Below are positions 6,719 to 16,468 of a DNA stretch of 33,263 bases, one piece after another. This DNA comes from Bacteroidota bacterium (lineage in GTDB: Bacteria; Bacteroidota; Bacteroidia; 2-12-FULL-35-15). Each line of letters begins with the position of its first letter. Within the stretch, counting starts at the first letter, position 1. The notes under the pieces are model-generated. The model worked only from the letters and a program-made list of their open reading frames with translations, did no database searches and was not told where the DNA came from. Location of the stretch: positions 1 to 33,263 of the forward strand of contig JAJTCJ010000028.1 in the NCBI GenBank assembly GCA_021323165.1. Reading direction: 5' to 3'. The position numbers and the translations under genes were made by a program.

Positions 6719-6733
6719 TAAAAAACAATGCCA
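6719..6733 (-). promoter_or_regulatory. TGGCAT-type element upstream of the PRPP-synthetase-like gene
   Basis: Read on the minus strand, TGGCATTGTTTTTTA begins at 6733, 43 bases before the ATG at 6690, inside the 54-base gap to the preceding gene. It has the full WGGCAT block and TA at positions 14-15. Confidence 0.5.
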
Positions 6734-6744
6734 CAGAGTTCTGT

Positions 6745-8574
6745 TTATTGATAGCTTATGAGAGAGGGTTGTGAGATATCGAATCCCCTGAAGCCAAAGT
6801 CTGTAGTTTTGACCGGATTCATTTTAAATATATTATTTGCAACCCCGGGAATACTAGGATAAAAAGCAATGGAAATTTGAAATTGATTCATGATCAGATA
6901 ATCGTTTTTTATCAATAGGCCGATTCCATATGATGAATAAAGCGGACTTCGTGAAAAACCGGTATTCTCAGTTCCGAGCATTCCGAAAGAACAAACTAAA
7001 TAAGGGCCAAACCTAAAACCCAGTATGTTCCAGGGCGCGTAAGACTGCAGCTGAAAAGTAAGAGTGAAGCGTTGTGTACCCGCTAAACCGGTACTGTTAA
7101 ATCCTCGTATTCCTCCTTCATTATTTAAACTCAATTTTTCATGAGCTCTTCTATCGAAACCGACAGTATACTGCTGTTTAATAAATTGACGCAGCTTCCA
7201 TCTGCCAAGTCTGATGATATTACTGAAATAATTTATTCCTACTACATAACAACCCTGCTCCTTTTGTTTCTTCCGAAAAAATGTTCCATATTCCATATAA
7301 AGGTTAAAGTATCCCCAGTTATGATAATTTGCCATATAGATCCGTCCACCCGCATACCACCTCGGAACACTATCTCTCAATTGATAACCTGCTATAAGGG
7401 AATATGCTCTTCCTGTCGGAACATCTTCAGTGAAACCGTATCTGAAAATGTAGTTATCCTGTTTATATTGTCGTCTGGATAAACCAACACCCACTAGATA
7501 CAGATCTTCATCTGAATGAACTCCCAATGAATCAAATGATTCGGAAGCACGTTCCTGATAACGCATTCTCATATACCTTGCAGAAGATATAAAACTGGTA
7601 GAGCGCCTGTCTTCTGTTTTCCCTCTCACTAGCTGCCATGAGCGTCCAATCCAATAATCCTGGCTGGTAGATCTGTAACGTTGTTCAAATGCTGTTGAAT
7701 CAAATCCTAATAAAACTTCCCTTGTTAAACTTCTTTGCAGCGATATTCCACCTGCCCATGCCGTAAATATTGAATAAAAAGACCTGTTAAGAGAAATTCC
7801 ATGATAATAATTTCTGTTCTCGTCAGCATAATATCTTAGTGAAGAACTGATATAAGTGTTATGAATATTGGGAATAATATAGTTAGCCATGTAACTGTTA
7901 TTTCCTGTCACATAATTCTGAAAATAATTTCCCTCAAACTGATGACCCGTCCCCAAAAAATTTTTATCCTTTCCATTAATAGAAGAAGTTGTCGTGGTTG
8001 CTACACCTGTGACAATAATACTCCATACATCATAAACTCTTATAAACAGATCAACTGAATCTCCTTTAACTTCAATTGGTGTTATGAATACTTCTCTGAC
8101 ATAATTCTGACTGCGTATTAAACGCGCTGATTCTTTAACACGCAGGGAATCGAACGTATCATACTTTTTAACAATAAGAATATTTTTGATTTTAACCGGC
8201 CAGGTCTTGATATGAACGGCATTTCCTGCCTTAGGGACAAATCCTCTTGGATGCTGACTTGTATCCTTTGTACTGTATCCAAAGGGATCATACGTAATTA
8301 TCTTAATGTCTCTGATAACCTTCCCCTCGAAATCAGAAAGTTTAACAGGTTTTTCCTTAAGGATTGGTTGTTTATTTGAGCGAACCTGCGGAGTTGGTGT
8401 GATGGGCCTGAAGACAAGACTATAAAGAAGCTGTGTGAATTTCCGTTTATTGGAAAAATCCTCTATCCTTTTATAGATGTAGATAGAGTCCAGAAATTCT
8501 TTCCTTTCGCGCTGCCCATAAGCAACACTCCGGAACATAAAAATCGCAAGACATATGAGTACAACGCGAATCAT
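6745..8574 (-). CDS. Omp85-type outer-membrane barrel (BamA/TamA-like)
   Basis: This 609-residue protein begins with a clear signal peptide (residues 1-20, cleavage probably after AYG). Residues about 80-175 resemble one POTRA module (VIRDIKIITYD, then RLIRSQNYVREVFITPIEV). The remaining 430 residues alternate aromatic and polar strands and end in short hairpins, as in Omp85 surface-antigen barrels; GGIRGF at about two-thirds resembles the conserved strand-12 loop motif of the family. It is smaller than BamA and has fewer POTRA domains. It follows the AsmA-like gene by 16 bases on the same strand, so the two are probably one operon. That pairing mirrors TamB with TamA, and I infer a shared route across the periplasm. 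Its cargo, protein or lipid, cannot be told from the sequence. Confidence 0.82.
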   Translation of the reverse strand: MIRVVLICLAIFMFRSVAYGQRERKEFLDSIYIYKRIEDFSNKRKFTQLLYSLVFRPITPTPQVRSNKQPILKEKPVKLSDFEGKVIRDIKIITYDPFGYSTKDTSQHPRGFVPKAGNAVHIKTWPVKIKNILIVKKYDTFDSLRVKESARLIRSQNYVREVFITPIEVKGDSVDLFIRVYDVWSIIVTGVATTTTSSINGKDKNFLGTGHQFEGNYFQNYVTGNNSYMANYIIPNIHNTYISSSLRYYADENRNYYHGISLNRSFYSIFTAWAGGISLQRSLTREVLLGFDSTAFEQRYRSTSQDYWIGRSWQLVRGKTEDRRSTSFISSARYMRMRYQERASESFDSLGVHSDEDLYLVGVGLSRRQYKQDNYIFRYGFTEDVPTGRAYSLIAGYQLRDSVPRWYAGGRIYMANYHNWGYFNLYMEYGTFFRKKQKEQGCYVVGINYFSNIIRLGRWKLRQFIKQQYTVGFDRRAHEKLSLNNEGGIRGFNSTGLAGTQRFTLTFQLQSYAPWNILGFRFGPYLVCSFGMLGTENTGFSRSPLYSSYGIGLLIKNDYLIMNQFQISIAFYPSIPGVANNIFKMNPVKTTDFGFRGFDISQPSLISYQ

Positions 8575-8590
8575 TCTTTGTCATTTTAAA

Positions 8591-10195
8591 CTATTTTTTT
8601 TCCATGAAAAAATATGGAAAATAACGGTATTGGTTCTTTTGTACACCAATGCTAACTGTTCTTAATTTTCCATCTTTACCGGGATTATTCTCTTTAATTA
8701 TCAATTCATTCGCTACAAAATTCTTAAGTTTTGTTTTTAGATTCATTCCTTCCTTTCCCCCTAAAAGATTTACACTTAGATTATGATAAGCCATAGTCAT
8801 AGTTCCATCAGAGTATGTTCCGTTTGTATTCAAAACAAATTTCATTGAATCAATATTTCCACTTTTAATGGAGATACCTTTAGTTGATTCCAGTAAGGGA
8901 CTTAAAGCCATGATCGGCATTGAACTCATTATTCCGCTGCTAAAGCTAATTTCATCTCTGGTGTTTAACGGAAAATGAAAAGACGCGTCAAATCTTCCCT
9001 TATTCATAAAAATAGAATTCATAACGAGCCTGATCTCGCTTTTATCATTATATAGCGAACTATCACTTATGATTCCGGTAATAACTCCATTGATCTTATC
9101 AAATTTCATAATACCAGAAGCATTTGCACCTTCTGCCAGATCCTCATACTTTGCGGACGCATTAACCATTTCAATTGTATCAATTGAAAGGAATATCGGA
9201 ATATCCCTGATCATACTTTGCAACGAAGGCCGAACCACTTTAGCCAGAGGTATATTATTATCGCGGTAAACGTCAATAAGAAATCCTTTAAGAGTAAGCT
9301 TTCCGGCTACAAAAGAATTTTGTTCCAGGAATCTTTTCACATCGATATCTGTAAAATTTACTGTTGATGACACTATGGAAACACGACTTGTTTGTCTTCC
9401 CAGTTTCTTTCCAAACTCCTTCTTAGGATAATTAGGAACAAGCTGGAAAGAATCGATTGATATCACAGAATCAACATAAGAAGTATATAACCGTTTACCA
9501 AACACAGTATACATCCCATCAGGTAAATGATAAGAAAACCTGTTCATTATGATCTCAAATTTCTCAGCAGAAAACAAATGATCAGAATTGTTGTTGGTTG
9601 AGTCAACTGTAAACTTCCGGACGGATATACTATTCTCCTTAGCTGACAATAATGCCACTGTATCAACAGAACTCCTGTAAATATTGATCTTTGCGTCATC
9701 AATATCTATTTTATCAATTGATAATGAATTTAACTTAGCTGAGATCATCTCAAAAAAAGAAAAAGGTGGAATAACCGTATCCACTGCTTCTTCTATTGCC
9801 TTTCCCTGCTTTTGATAGATTGAGATCTCCGGTTTAGTGAACAGGATGCTGCTTATCTTGAGATCTTTATTTTTAAAGTATGATAGTAATGAAAATCCGA
9901 CTACCTTTAGCGAAGATGCTTTTATAACATAACCAACCTTTTTTGCTGTAATATTTTTTTCACTTGGAGCCACAATTAAGTTCTCTATAGTAACTGAACG
10001 GGCAAGGACACGTACAGAAAGATCATCCACAGCAATTGTATATTCTCCATGACTGCCCTCTTCAACCCTTTCCTTTAAGGAAGAAAGAACCCGCTGGCTA
10101 AGATATGAATTAAGGAAACCCGCTGACAGCAGTAGAACTGAAAGCATAACAACTACAATGAGTCCAAAGAGCCGAAGCTTACGTGTTTTTGGCAT
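8591..10195 (-). CDS. AsmA-like membrane-anchored periplasmic protein
   Basis: This 534-residue protein has a basic N-terminus and a single membrane anchor (about residues 8-28), then a long beta-rich periplasmic body with the alternating pattern of AsmA/DUF748 proteins (for example ITIEN-like strand turns and IDKIDIDDAKINIY at about 185). No enzymatic motif is visible. The frame is open to a GTG at 10231, but the ATG at 10195 puts MPKTRKLRL directly before the anchor, so I choose it. It is followed after 16 bases by the Omp85-type gene. In this fold family the body is a hydrophobic groove that can carry lipid between membranes; the pairing with a barrel fits that. A looser TGGCAT element lies 28 bases upstream. 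It is transcribed away from the BrkB-type gene at 10247. Confidence 0.72.
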   Translation of the reverse strand: MPKTRKLRLFGLIVVVMLSVLLLSAGFLNSYLSQRVLSSLKERVEEGSHGEYTIAVDDLSVRVLARSVTIENLIVAPSEKNITAKKVGYVIKASSLKVVGFSLLSYFKNKDLKISSILFTKPEISIYQKQGKAIEEAVDTVIPPFSFFEMISAKLNSLSIDKIDIDDAKINIYRSSVDTVALLSAKENSISVRKFTVDSTNNNSDHLFSAEKFEIIMNRFSYHLPDGMYTVFGKRLYTSYVDSVISIDSFQLVPNYPKKEFGKKLGRQTSRVSIVSSTVNFTDIDVKRFLEQNSFVAGKLTLKGFLIDVYRDNNIPLAKVVRPSLQSMIRDIPIFLSIDTIEMVNASAKYEDLAEGANASGIMKFDKINGVITGIISDSSLYNDKSEIRLVMNSIFMNKGRFDASFHFPLNTRDEISFSSGIMSSMPIMALSPLLESTKGISIKSGNIDSMKFVLNTNGTYSDGTMTMAYHNLSVNLLGGKEGMNLKTKLKNFVANELIIKENNPGKDGKLRTVSIGVQKNQYRYFPYFFMEKK

Positions 10196-10208
10196 GAAAC
10201 TGACTAAA

Positions 10209-10223
10209 CCTAAAAGGATGCCA
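10209..10223 (-). promoter_or_regulatory. Looser TGGCAT-type element
   Basis: Read on the minus strand, TGGCATCCTTTTAGG begins at 10223, 28 bases before the ATG at 10195. The WGGCAT block is perfect but the TTTA comes two bases too early compared with the other sites, so it is a weaker match. Confidence 0.3.
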
Positions 10224-10246
10224 ATGTACACTAATGATTTAGAATA

Positions 10247-11170
10247 ATGGACTTAAAAAAACTCTGGAACACAATTAAAGAAACTTTTAGTGAGTTTATT
10301 GATGATAATGCTATCAAGTTAAGTGCGTCTTTATCATATTACACCATATTCGCTCTTCCTCCTCTTATTATTGTAATTATTGCTTTATGTGGAGTATTTT
10401 TCGGTAAAGAGGCGATACGGGGGGAAATTTTTGGACAAATAAACGATTTTGTTGGAAATGACGCGGCTCTAGAGATTCAGACGATCATTAAAAATGTGAA
10501 GTTAAAGAACGATAATGTATTCGCTGCAACAATCGGTACAATGACATTATTAATAGGAGCTTCCGGAGTATTCGGTGAGATACAAAGTTCTATAAATTAT
10601 ATCTGGGGGCTTAAACCAAAACCCAAAAGAGGCTTCTTTAAATTCATAAAAAACCGTTTTACCTCATTTTCAATGATAGGAGTTCTGGGCTTTCTCCTAT
10701 TAGTTGGACTTATTATAAATTCACTTATGGATGTATTAAATCAACGCATAATGAACTATTTCCCTTACATTGCGGTATATGTCTTCTACATTTTGAATTT
10801 ACTCCTCGTTTTCATTATAACCACCTTCCTGTTCATTATCATTTTTAAGACACTACCTGATGGAAAAGTAATGTTTAAAGATGCTTTAGTGGGATCATCC
10901 ACAACAGCAGTTCTTTTTTTACTTGGAAAATTTGGAATCGGTTTGTATTTAAGCAATTCCTCCATTTCATCAACTTATGGCGCTGCAGGTTCTGTTATAA
11001 TTATTCTATTGTGGGTTTATTATTCAGCGATCATACTTTATCTGGGTGCTGAGTTTACAAAAGTATATGCTCGATCACATGGAACCAAGATAATTGCTAA
11101 TGATTATGCAGTAATGATCGATAAAGTAATACCCGAAATAGAACCGAAAGTGGTTTACAAAGGAGAATAA
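10247..11170 (+). CDS. YihY/BrkB-family integral membrane protein
   Basis: This 307-residue protein has six hydrophobic segments and the family hallmarks: DNAIKLSASLSYYTIFALPP at residues 19-38, GEIQSSINYIWGL at about 113-125, and GAAGSVIIILLWVYYSAIILYLGAEFTK near the end. The family was once annotated as ribonuclease BN, but that activity belongs to another gene; its members are now described as YihY/virulence factor BrkB, with an unsettled role in the membrane. The start at 10247 leaves 51 bases to the divergent AsmA-like gene, so their promoters must share that space. No clear -7 box is visible. The full family length is present and no residue looks odd. Confidence 0.92.
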   Translation: MDLKKLWNTIKETFSEFIDDNAIKLSASLSYYTIFALPPLIIVIIALCGVFFGKEAIRGEIFGQINDFVGNDAALEIQTIIKNVKLKNDNVFAATIGTMTLLIGASGVFGEIQSSINYIWGLKPKPKRGFFKFIKNRFTSFSMIGVLGFLLLVGLIINSLMDVLNQRIMNYFPYIAVYVFYILNLLLVFIITTFLFIIIFKTLPDGKVMFKDALVGSSTTAVLFLLGKFGIGLYLSNSSISSTYGAAGSVIIILLWVYYSAIILYLGAEFTKVYARSHGTKIIANDYAVMIDKVIPEIEPKVVYKGE

Positions 11171-11225
11171 CAACCTTTTTGGGGAAGTGAATACACAATA
11201 AAACCTTACAAACAAACGAAAATAG

Positions 11226-11240
11226 TGGCAGGATAATTTA
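11226..11240 (+). promoter_or_regulatory. TGGCA element upstream of the lmo0937-type gene
   Basis: TGGCAGGATAATTTA begins 45 bases before the ATG at 11271. It has WGGCA and TA at positions 14-15; the sixth base is G instead of T. Confidence 0.4.
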
Positions 11241-11270
11241 AATACAAAGTAAACAACTAAAAAAATTATT

Positions 11271-11423
11271 ATGGGAAATTTACTTTACATTATCGCAGTC
11301 ATCCTTGTAATAGCATGGCTAATCGGATTCGTAGGTTATCAGGCAACAGGACTCATTCACATCCTACTTGTGATCGCTGTAGTTGCAGTATTACTTCGCT
11401 TAATTCGCGGAGACAGAGTATAA
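11271..11423 (+). CDS. lmo0937-family small membrane protein
   Basis: This 50-residue peptide (starting MGNLLYIIAVILVIAWLIGF and ending RLIRGDRV) has two hydrophobic helices, about residues 4-22 and 28-44, separated by a short GYQATG turn. This is the lmo0937/DUF5670 family of tiny membrane proteins, common near stress genes in Bacteroidota and Firmicutes; its function is not known. The ATG at 11271 is the only sensible start. A TGGCA element lies 45 bases upstream, and a hairpin with a T run follows 22 bases after the stop, so it can form a transcript of its own. Confidence 0.88.
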   Translation: MGNLLYIIAVILVIAWLIGFVGYQATGLIHILLVIAVVAVLLRLIRGDRV

Positions 11424-11445
11424 CCAAATTACAAAAATAACAAGT

Positions 11446-11479
11446 GAATGTCCTGGTATTGATCGGGACATTCTTTTTT
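11446..11479 (+). terminator. Hairpin with T run directly before the tamB start
   Basis: GAATGTCC (11446-11453) pairs perfectly with GGACATTC (11466-11473), followed by six Ts. It fits an intrinsic terminator for the small membrane-protein gene. Its T run ends three bases before the tamB ATG at 11483, so it must also shape the tamB leader or limit read-through into tamB. Confidence 0.75.
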
Positions 11480-11482
11480 AAT

Positions 11483-14400
11483 ATGACTACAAAAACAGTT
11501 TTAAGAAAATCTTTTAAAATTCTTGGCTGGACTCTTCTTAGTCTGATTCTGCTGCTTATTACACTGGCATTATTAATTCAGGTACCAGCTGTTCAGACTA
11601 AACTTGTTTCTTATGTGACTTCATACATAAGTAAAAAAACACAGACAAATGTCCAGATAAGAAAGATCAACCTCCTATTTCCAAAATCTTTAGAGCTACA
11701 GGGTTTATTCTTAGACGATCTCCAAAAAGACACTTTGCTTTATGCAGAAAAACTGAGTGTAAACATTTCATTTCCCGAACTACTGCAAAACAAAATTCAT
11801 CTTAAAAAAATAAACATAGAAAATGTTACGATCAATCTTGGACGTAAGCAGGGAGATTCGTTGTTTAATTATAACTTCCTTATCACTGCATTCAGTGATC
11901 CCTCTAAAACTACATCTAAAGACACCTCCAAATCCAAATGGGCAATTGGCATTGATAAAATTGATCTTAAAAAAATCTCCTTCAAATACAATGACGAATA
12001 TGGAGGTTCTAGTGTTCAGACTTATCTTGGAGAATTAAAACTAACTATAAACGATCTTGATCTTGATAAACAAAAATTTGCTATCAACACTTTGATGATA
12101 CAAGATCTTATCGGCACCATCCTAATCAAGAAAGGCACCCCTTCGCAGTCTAAGAAAAACACGCAACCATTACCGCTTATTACAGCAAAAAAGATCACAA
12201 TAAATAATTCGAGACTAAACATGTCGGATTCTATTAATAAATTCTCCTTAAATGCAGTGATTAGTGATTTTATTACAAAAAAAATAAACGCAGATCTGGA
12301 ATCCCAAAACATTGCTATTGGCTCTTTTGATCTCCAAAAAAGTAGTTTCACTTACATTCAGACAGACAGTGTGATTTCTTCTTCAGTTCCGGTCACAGAG
12401 AAAAAAGCTAACTGGACTGTGAAAGCAGATGACATTTCTCTTGCCCAGAATGCTTTCTCTTATACAGTGTTATTTAAAAAAGAAAAATTGGATTATTTCG
12501 ATCCGCAACACATGAATTATGAGAATATAAAATTGGTAGCTAAAAATTTGTACTATTCAAACGAGAAAACAGCATTAACGCTAAAAGACTTTGCTGCAAT
12601 CGATAAAAACAATTTTGCCGTTAAAAGTTTGGAAACAAAATTCCTAATGACACCGCATTCTATAAATGCCGAAGACCTAAAGTTAAAAACATCCTATTCT
12701 GACATTGATGCAAATCTTCTTCTTACATACTCTTCATTAAGTTCCCTTAAAGATTCACTTCAATTTATGGGAGTCAACGCAGAATTTATAAAAATGAAAG
12801 TTAAAACATCTGAGATCTCATATTTTAATTCAGGACTAACAAAACAATCCTTTTTTCAGAATAAAGAAAATATCACGATTGTATCCGGAAAATTAACAGG
12901 AACGATAAATAATCTGAAAGGAGAAAATTTTTCAATAACAACCGGAAAACAGACTTCGATTAAAACCGACTTTATAATTGCTGGCCTTCCATTTCCCGAT
13001 GTTGCATATTTTAATTTTCCAGATCTGAAAGCTACAACAGGAAGAAATGATATTATAATGATCGCAGGCAAAGAAAATATCCCTTCTGATATCAGCCTTC
13101 CTAATATCATTAGCATGAAGATGAACTTTAAAGGAAAAATAAAATCATTTACTTCTACTATTGGCTTAAGCAGTGATTATGGCTCAGCTAATATATTTGC
13201 CATCCTAGATAAAAATGAAAATTTTACTGCTAATGCAGAAATAAACAAATTTGACCTGGGTCTGCTCTTAAAAAATAAGGAAACCTTTGGGCCGATCAGC
13301 CTTACCTTGAAAACTAAAGGCCATGGATTTGATAAAAATAAAATAACAGCTAAAATAAATGCAGCAGCTTCGGAACTGTATCTAAACAAGTACACATATA
13401 CTAATTTGCTGATTGATGGAAACATTACAGGTCAGAAATTCGAAGGGCAAATAACACTTAATGATCCAAATGCGGCCTTTGACTTTAACGGCTTTGTAAA
13501 TCTTAACAAAGATCAAGAGGAATATAAATTCAATTTCGACCTTAAAGGAGCTGATCTCCAAAAACTCCACTTTTCAGAAAAAGATATACGAATAGGTTTA
13601 CTTGCTGTATCGGACCTGAAAGGCAACTCAGCTTCAACTATAAATGGCAAAGCCGGAATAACAAGAATCGTAATAGCCCATAACGAAAAAAAATATCTGC
13701 TCGACTCCCTCCTATTTGCTTCTATCAATGAAAAAGGCAAAAGTGAATTAAATATAAGCAGCGCTGTTGTAGGAATAAAATATAACGGGACATTCTCACC
13801 CGCAGATCTAAATAAAGAACTTCAAAAATTCGTCAATCGATATTTTGCTATTCCAAACATTAAAGACACTTCAGGAACAGAACCACAAAACTTCAATTTT
13901 GAAGTTCAGCTAAAAAATCACCCGGTTCTCTCAGAGGTATTCTTTCCTGAATTAAAAGAATTTGAGCCGGGAGAAATAAAAGGCAGCTTTGACAGTGAGA
14001 AGTCAAGTCTTGAGATAAATGCTTCTTTAAAAAAAATTAATTATGGTGGAATCCAGGTTAAAAACTTTGATCTGAAAATAAACTCAGACCAAAAGTCAAT
14101 TAATTATGATCTAACATTTGATCGGCTCTCAAATTCACAATTTAAGATAGACAATCTGGAGCTGGCAGGTTCTGTAGCCAACAATACTATCAATAGTACT
14201 TTATCATCAGTAGACTCTTTAAAAGCTAAGAAGCTTCTTATTTCTTCATCATTAACAAACGAAAGGGAAACTTTTACAATTAAGGTCGTCCCGGAGAATC
14301 TATTTATAATGGATCAGAAATGGAATATAAGTCCTGACAATTTTATTTCATTCAATAAGTCAGGAGTATTAATACATAATATGTCATTTGAAAAAAAAGG

Positions 14401-16468
14401 AAGTAGTATCACAGTTAACTCTGTTCACAATAAATTCGCTGACGATATTGAAATAAAGATCAAAAATTTTCAATTAGAAGACCTTTCCCAGATCATAGAA
14501 AAGGATACAAGTTTTGCTGAGGGGCTCGTTTCAGGAAATATCCTTCTTAAAAAAGTTGATAGATCCTATGGATTAATTGCTGATGCTTCAATAACAGATC
14601 TGAAGATAACTGAAATTCCTGTTGGAAACTTGGTCGTAACGGCAGACAATCCCACAACCGAAAAATTCAGCCTGAAGGCCAAATTAACAGGACCGGAAAA
14701 TGATATAAGCGTTCAGGGATATTACCTCCCAAAGAGCAAAGAAAACGCTCTCGATCTTAAGGTTGATATTAATAAATTGTCATTACAGACGGCAAAAGCT
14801 CTTTCAATGGGGAAAATAACCTCTGCGTCCGGCACGGCCAATGGAAACTTTACTATTACCGGACAAGCTTCTGCTCCTGATATAATAGGTTCATTAACTT
14901 TTAATAATGCAATAATAAAACCTGCCGCATTAAATTCAAACCTATTCTTAAAGCAGGAAACAATTGAACTGAAGAAAGACGGCATTTACTTCAACTCCTT
15001 TACGATGTTAGATTCTTTAAATCATCCGGCAGTTATTAACGGCAATATTAAAATGGATCATTTTAAAAGTTTTCAATTTGCGTTGAATGTTACAACCGAT
15101 GAATTCCTCTTATTCAACACAACTTCAAAAAATCACCCTGTTTACTATGGCAAGATGATAATAGACAGCAGGATCAAAGTAACTGGAGATATGAATCTTC
15201 CTGTAGTGAATTCAAAAGTCAAACTCAGAAAAGGTTCCAACTTCACCTTTGCTGTTCCTGAAAAAAAATTAACTACTGATAAAGGTGAAGGGATTGTTGA
15301 CTTCACAGACTCTACAACATTTCATCCCATAATAACCAGAAATGATGACAAGAAAGAAGAAAAAACAGAACTAACAGGTTTAGATATTTCATCAATAATC
15401 GAAGTAGATAAAGAAGCAACTCTAAAACTCCTGATCGACCCATATTCAGGTGACTCACTAGTTGTTAGAGGAGACGCTGCATTAAGCTTTGCATTAGACC
15501 CGAGCGGAAAAATGAGCTTAACAGGTGCGTATGATCTAAATGACGGAAGCTATCTGGTATCGCTTGAATCGGTATTAAAAAGGAAATTCGATATTGCTGC
15601 GGGAAGCACAATTATCTGGAATGGTGATCCGCTTGACGCAACAGTAAATATAAATGCAATATATTCTGTTCGCGCTTCACCTATAGATCTTGTTGCTGAT
15701 CAGCTGGCAGGTTTAAGCGAAACGGAACAAAGCGGATTTAAACAAAGATATCCGTTTCTTATTTATTTAAAACTCAGAGGCGACATCCTTCATCCCGAGA
15801 TAAGTTTCGAGATCCAGTTACCACCTGAAGAAAAAGGAATTCTGGGTGGAGCTGTTAATGCAAAACTAAACATGTTAAATGAAGATCCCTCTGCTCTGAA
15901 TAAACAAGTATTTGCATTGCTGGTACTTGGAAGATTTGTCCAGGAAGATCCTTTACAGACTGAAACGAATGCTGTCTCTACTGTTGCAAGAACAACGGTC
16001 AGCAAGTTTCTTTCTGCCCAGTTAAATCAGTTAAGCTCGAAGGTTGTACCGGGAGTTGAACTCAATTTTGATGTTCAATCTTACGATGATTATGGGAATG
16101 GCAGCGGACAGGCAGAAGGCAGAACTGAAGTTGAAATTGGTGTAAAAAAACAGCTTTTTAATGAACGCTTAACCGTTCAGGTGGGCGGAAGCGTAGATGT
16201 TGAAGGGGAAAGAGCCAAACAAAATTCAGCAAGTGATATAACAAGTGATGTTTCATTGGAATACAAATTGTCGAAAGACGGTCGATATCGCTTGAAAGGA
16301 TTCAGACATAACCAATACGAAGGTGCGATAGAAGGCCAATTGGTGGAAACAGGTGCGGGAATATTATATATCAAGGATTTCGATAAGTGGAAAGAATTCT
16401 TCCGTCCTAACCGGAAAAAGAAAGAAGGCACAAAAAAAAATAAGAATGAAACGATTAGTAATAAATAG
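11483..16468 (+). CDS. tamB: TamB-like translocation and assembly module protein
   Basis: This 1661-residue protein has an N-terminal membrane anchor (about residues 15-36), a very long beta-rich periplasmic body, and a C-terminal TamB/DUF490 domain (about the last 380 residues, with DSTTFHPIITRND, the turn GAYDLNDGSYLVSLESV and PFLIYLKLRGDILHPEISFEI). TamB spans the periplasm as a hydrophobic groove and works with an Omp85 partner in outer-membrane assembly or lipid transport. The frame extends to a GTG at 11444, but those codons coincide with a terminator hairpin (11446-11479), so I start at 11483. The stop lies 23 bases inside tamL, so the two are translationally coupled. The C-terminus is strongly basic (RKKKEGTKK). 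The length is typical of Bacteroidota TamB. Confidence 0.93.
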   Translation: MTTKTVLRKSFKILGWTLLSLILLLITLALLIQVPAVQTKLVSYVTSYISKKTQTNVQIRKINLLFPKSLELQGLFLDDLQKDTLLYAEKLSVNISFPELLQNKIHLKKINIENVTINLGRKQGDSLFNYNFLITAFSDPSKTTSKDTSKSKWAIGIDKIDLKKISFKYNDEYGGSSVQTYLGELKLTINDLDLDKQKFAINTLMIQDLIGTILIKKGTPSQSKKNTQPLPLITAKKITINNSRLNMSDSINKFSLNAVISDFITKKINADLESQNIAIGSFDLQKSSFTYIQTDSVISSSVPVTEKKANWTVKADDISLAQNAFSYTVLFKKEKLDYFDPQHMNYENIKLVAKNLYYSNEKTALTLKDFAAIDKNNFAVKSLETKFLMTPHSINAEDLKLKTSYSDIDANLLLTYSSLSSLKDSLQFMGVNAEFIKMKVKTSEISYFNSGLTKQSFFQNKENITIVSGKLTGTINNLKGENFSITTGKQTSIKTDFIIAGLPFPDVAYFNFPDLKATTGRNDIIMIAGKENIPSDISLPNIISMKMNFKGKIKSFTSTIGLSSDYGSANIFAILDKNENFTANAEINKFDLGLLLKNKETFGPISLTLKTKGHGFDKNKITAKINAAASELYLNKYTYTNLLIDGNITGQKFEGQITLNDPNAAFDFNGFVNLNKDQEEYKFNFDLKGADLQKLHFSEKDIRIGLLAVSDLKGNSASTINGKAGITRIVIAHNEKKYLLDSLLFASINEKGKSELNISSAVVGIKYNGTFSPADLNKELQKFVNRYFAIPNIKDTSGTEPQNFNFEVQLKNHPVLSEVFFPELKEFEPGEIKGSFDSEKSSLEINASLKKINYGGIQVKNFDLKINSDQKSINYDLTFDRLSNSQFKIDNLELAGSVANNTINSTLSSVDSLKAKKLLISSSLTNERETFTIKVVPENLFIMDQKWNISPDNFISFNKSGVLIHNMSFEKKGSSITVNSVHNKFADDIEIKIKNFQLEDLSQIIEKDTSFAEGLVSGNILLKKVDRSYGLIADASITDLKITEIPVGNLVVTADNPTTEKFSLKAKLTGPENDISVQGYYLPKSKENALDLKVDINKLSLQTAKALSMGKITSASGTANGNFTITGQASAPDIIGSLTFNNAIIKPAALNSNLFLKQETIELKKDGIYFNSFTMLDSLNHPAVINGNIKMDHFKSFQFALNVTTDEFLLFNTTSKNHPVYYGKMIIDSRIKVTGDMNLPVVNSKVKLRKGSNFTFAVPEKKLTTDKGEGIVDFTDSTTFHPIITRNDDKKEEKTELTGLDISSIIEVDKEATLKLLIDPYSGDSLVVRGDAALSFALDPSGKMSLTGAYDLNDGSYLVSLESVLKRKFDIAAGSTIIWNGDPLDATVNINAIYSVRASPIDLVADQLAGLSETEQSGFKQRYPFLIYLKLRGDILHPEISFEIQLPPEEKGILGGAVNAKLNMLNEDPSALNKQVFALLVLGRFVQEDPLQTETNAVSTVARTTVSKFLSAQLNQLSSKVVPGVELNFDVQSYDDYGNGSGQAEGRTEVEIGVKKQLFNERLTVQVGGSVDVEGERAKQNSASDITSDVSLEYKLSKDGRYRLKGFRHNQYEGAIEGQLVETGAGILYIKDFDKWKEFFRPNRKKKEGTKKNKNETISNK

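Noticed and set aside
11444-11482. N-terminal extension of TamB from a GTG
   Set aside because: These codons coincide with a terminator hairpin and place an extra hydrophobic stretch before the natural membrane anchor.
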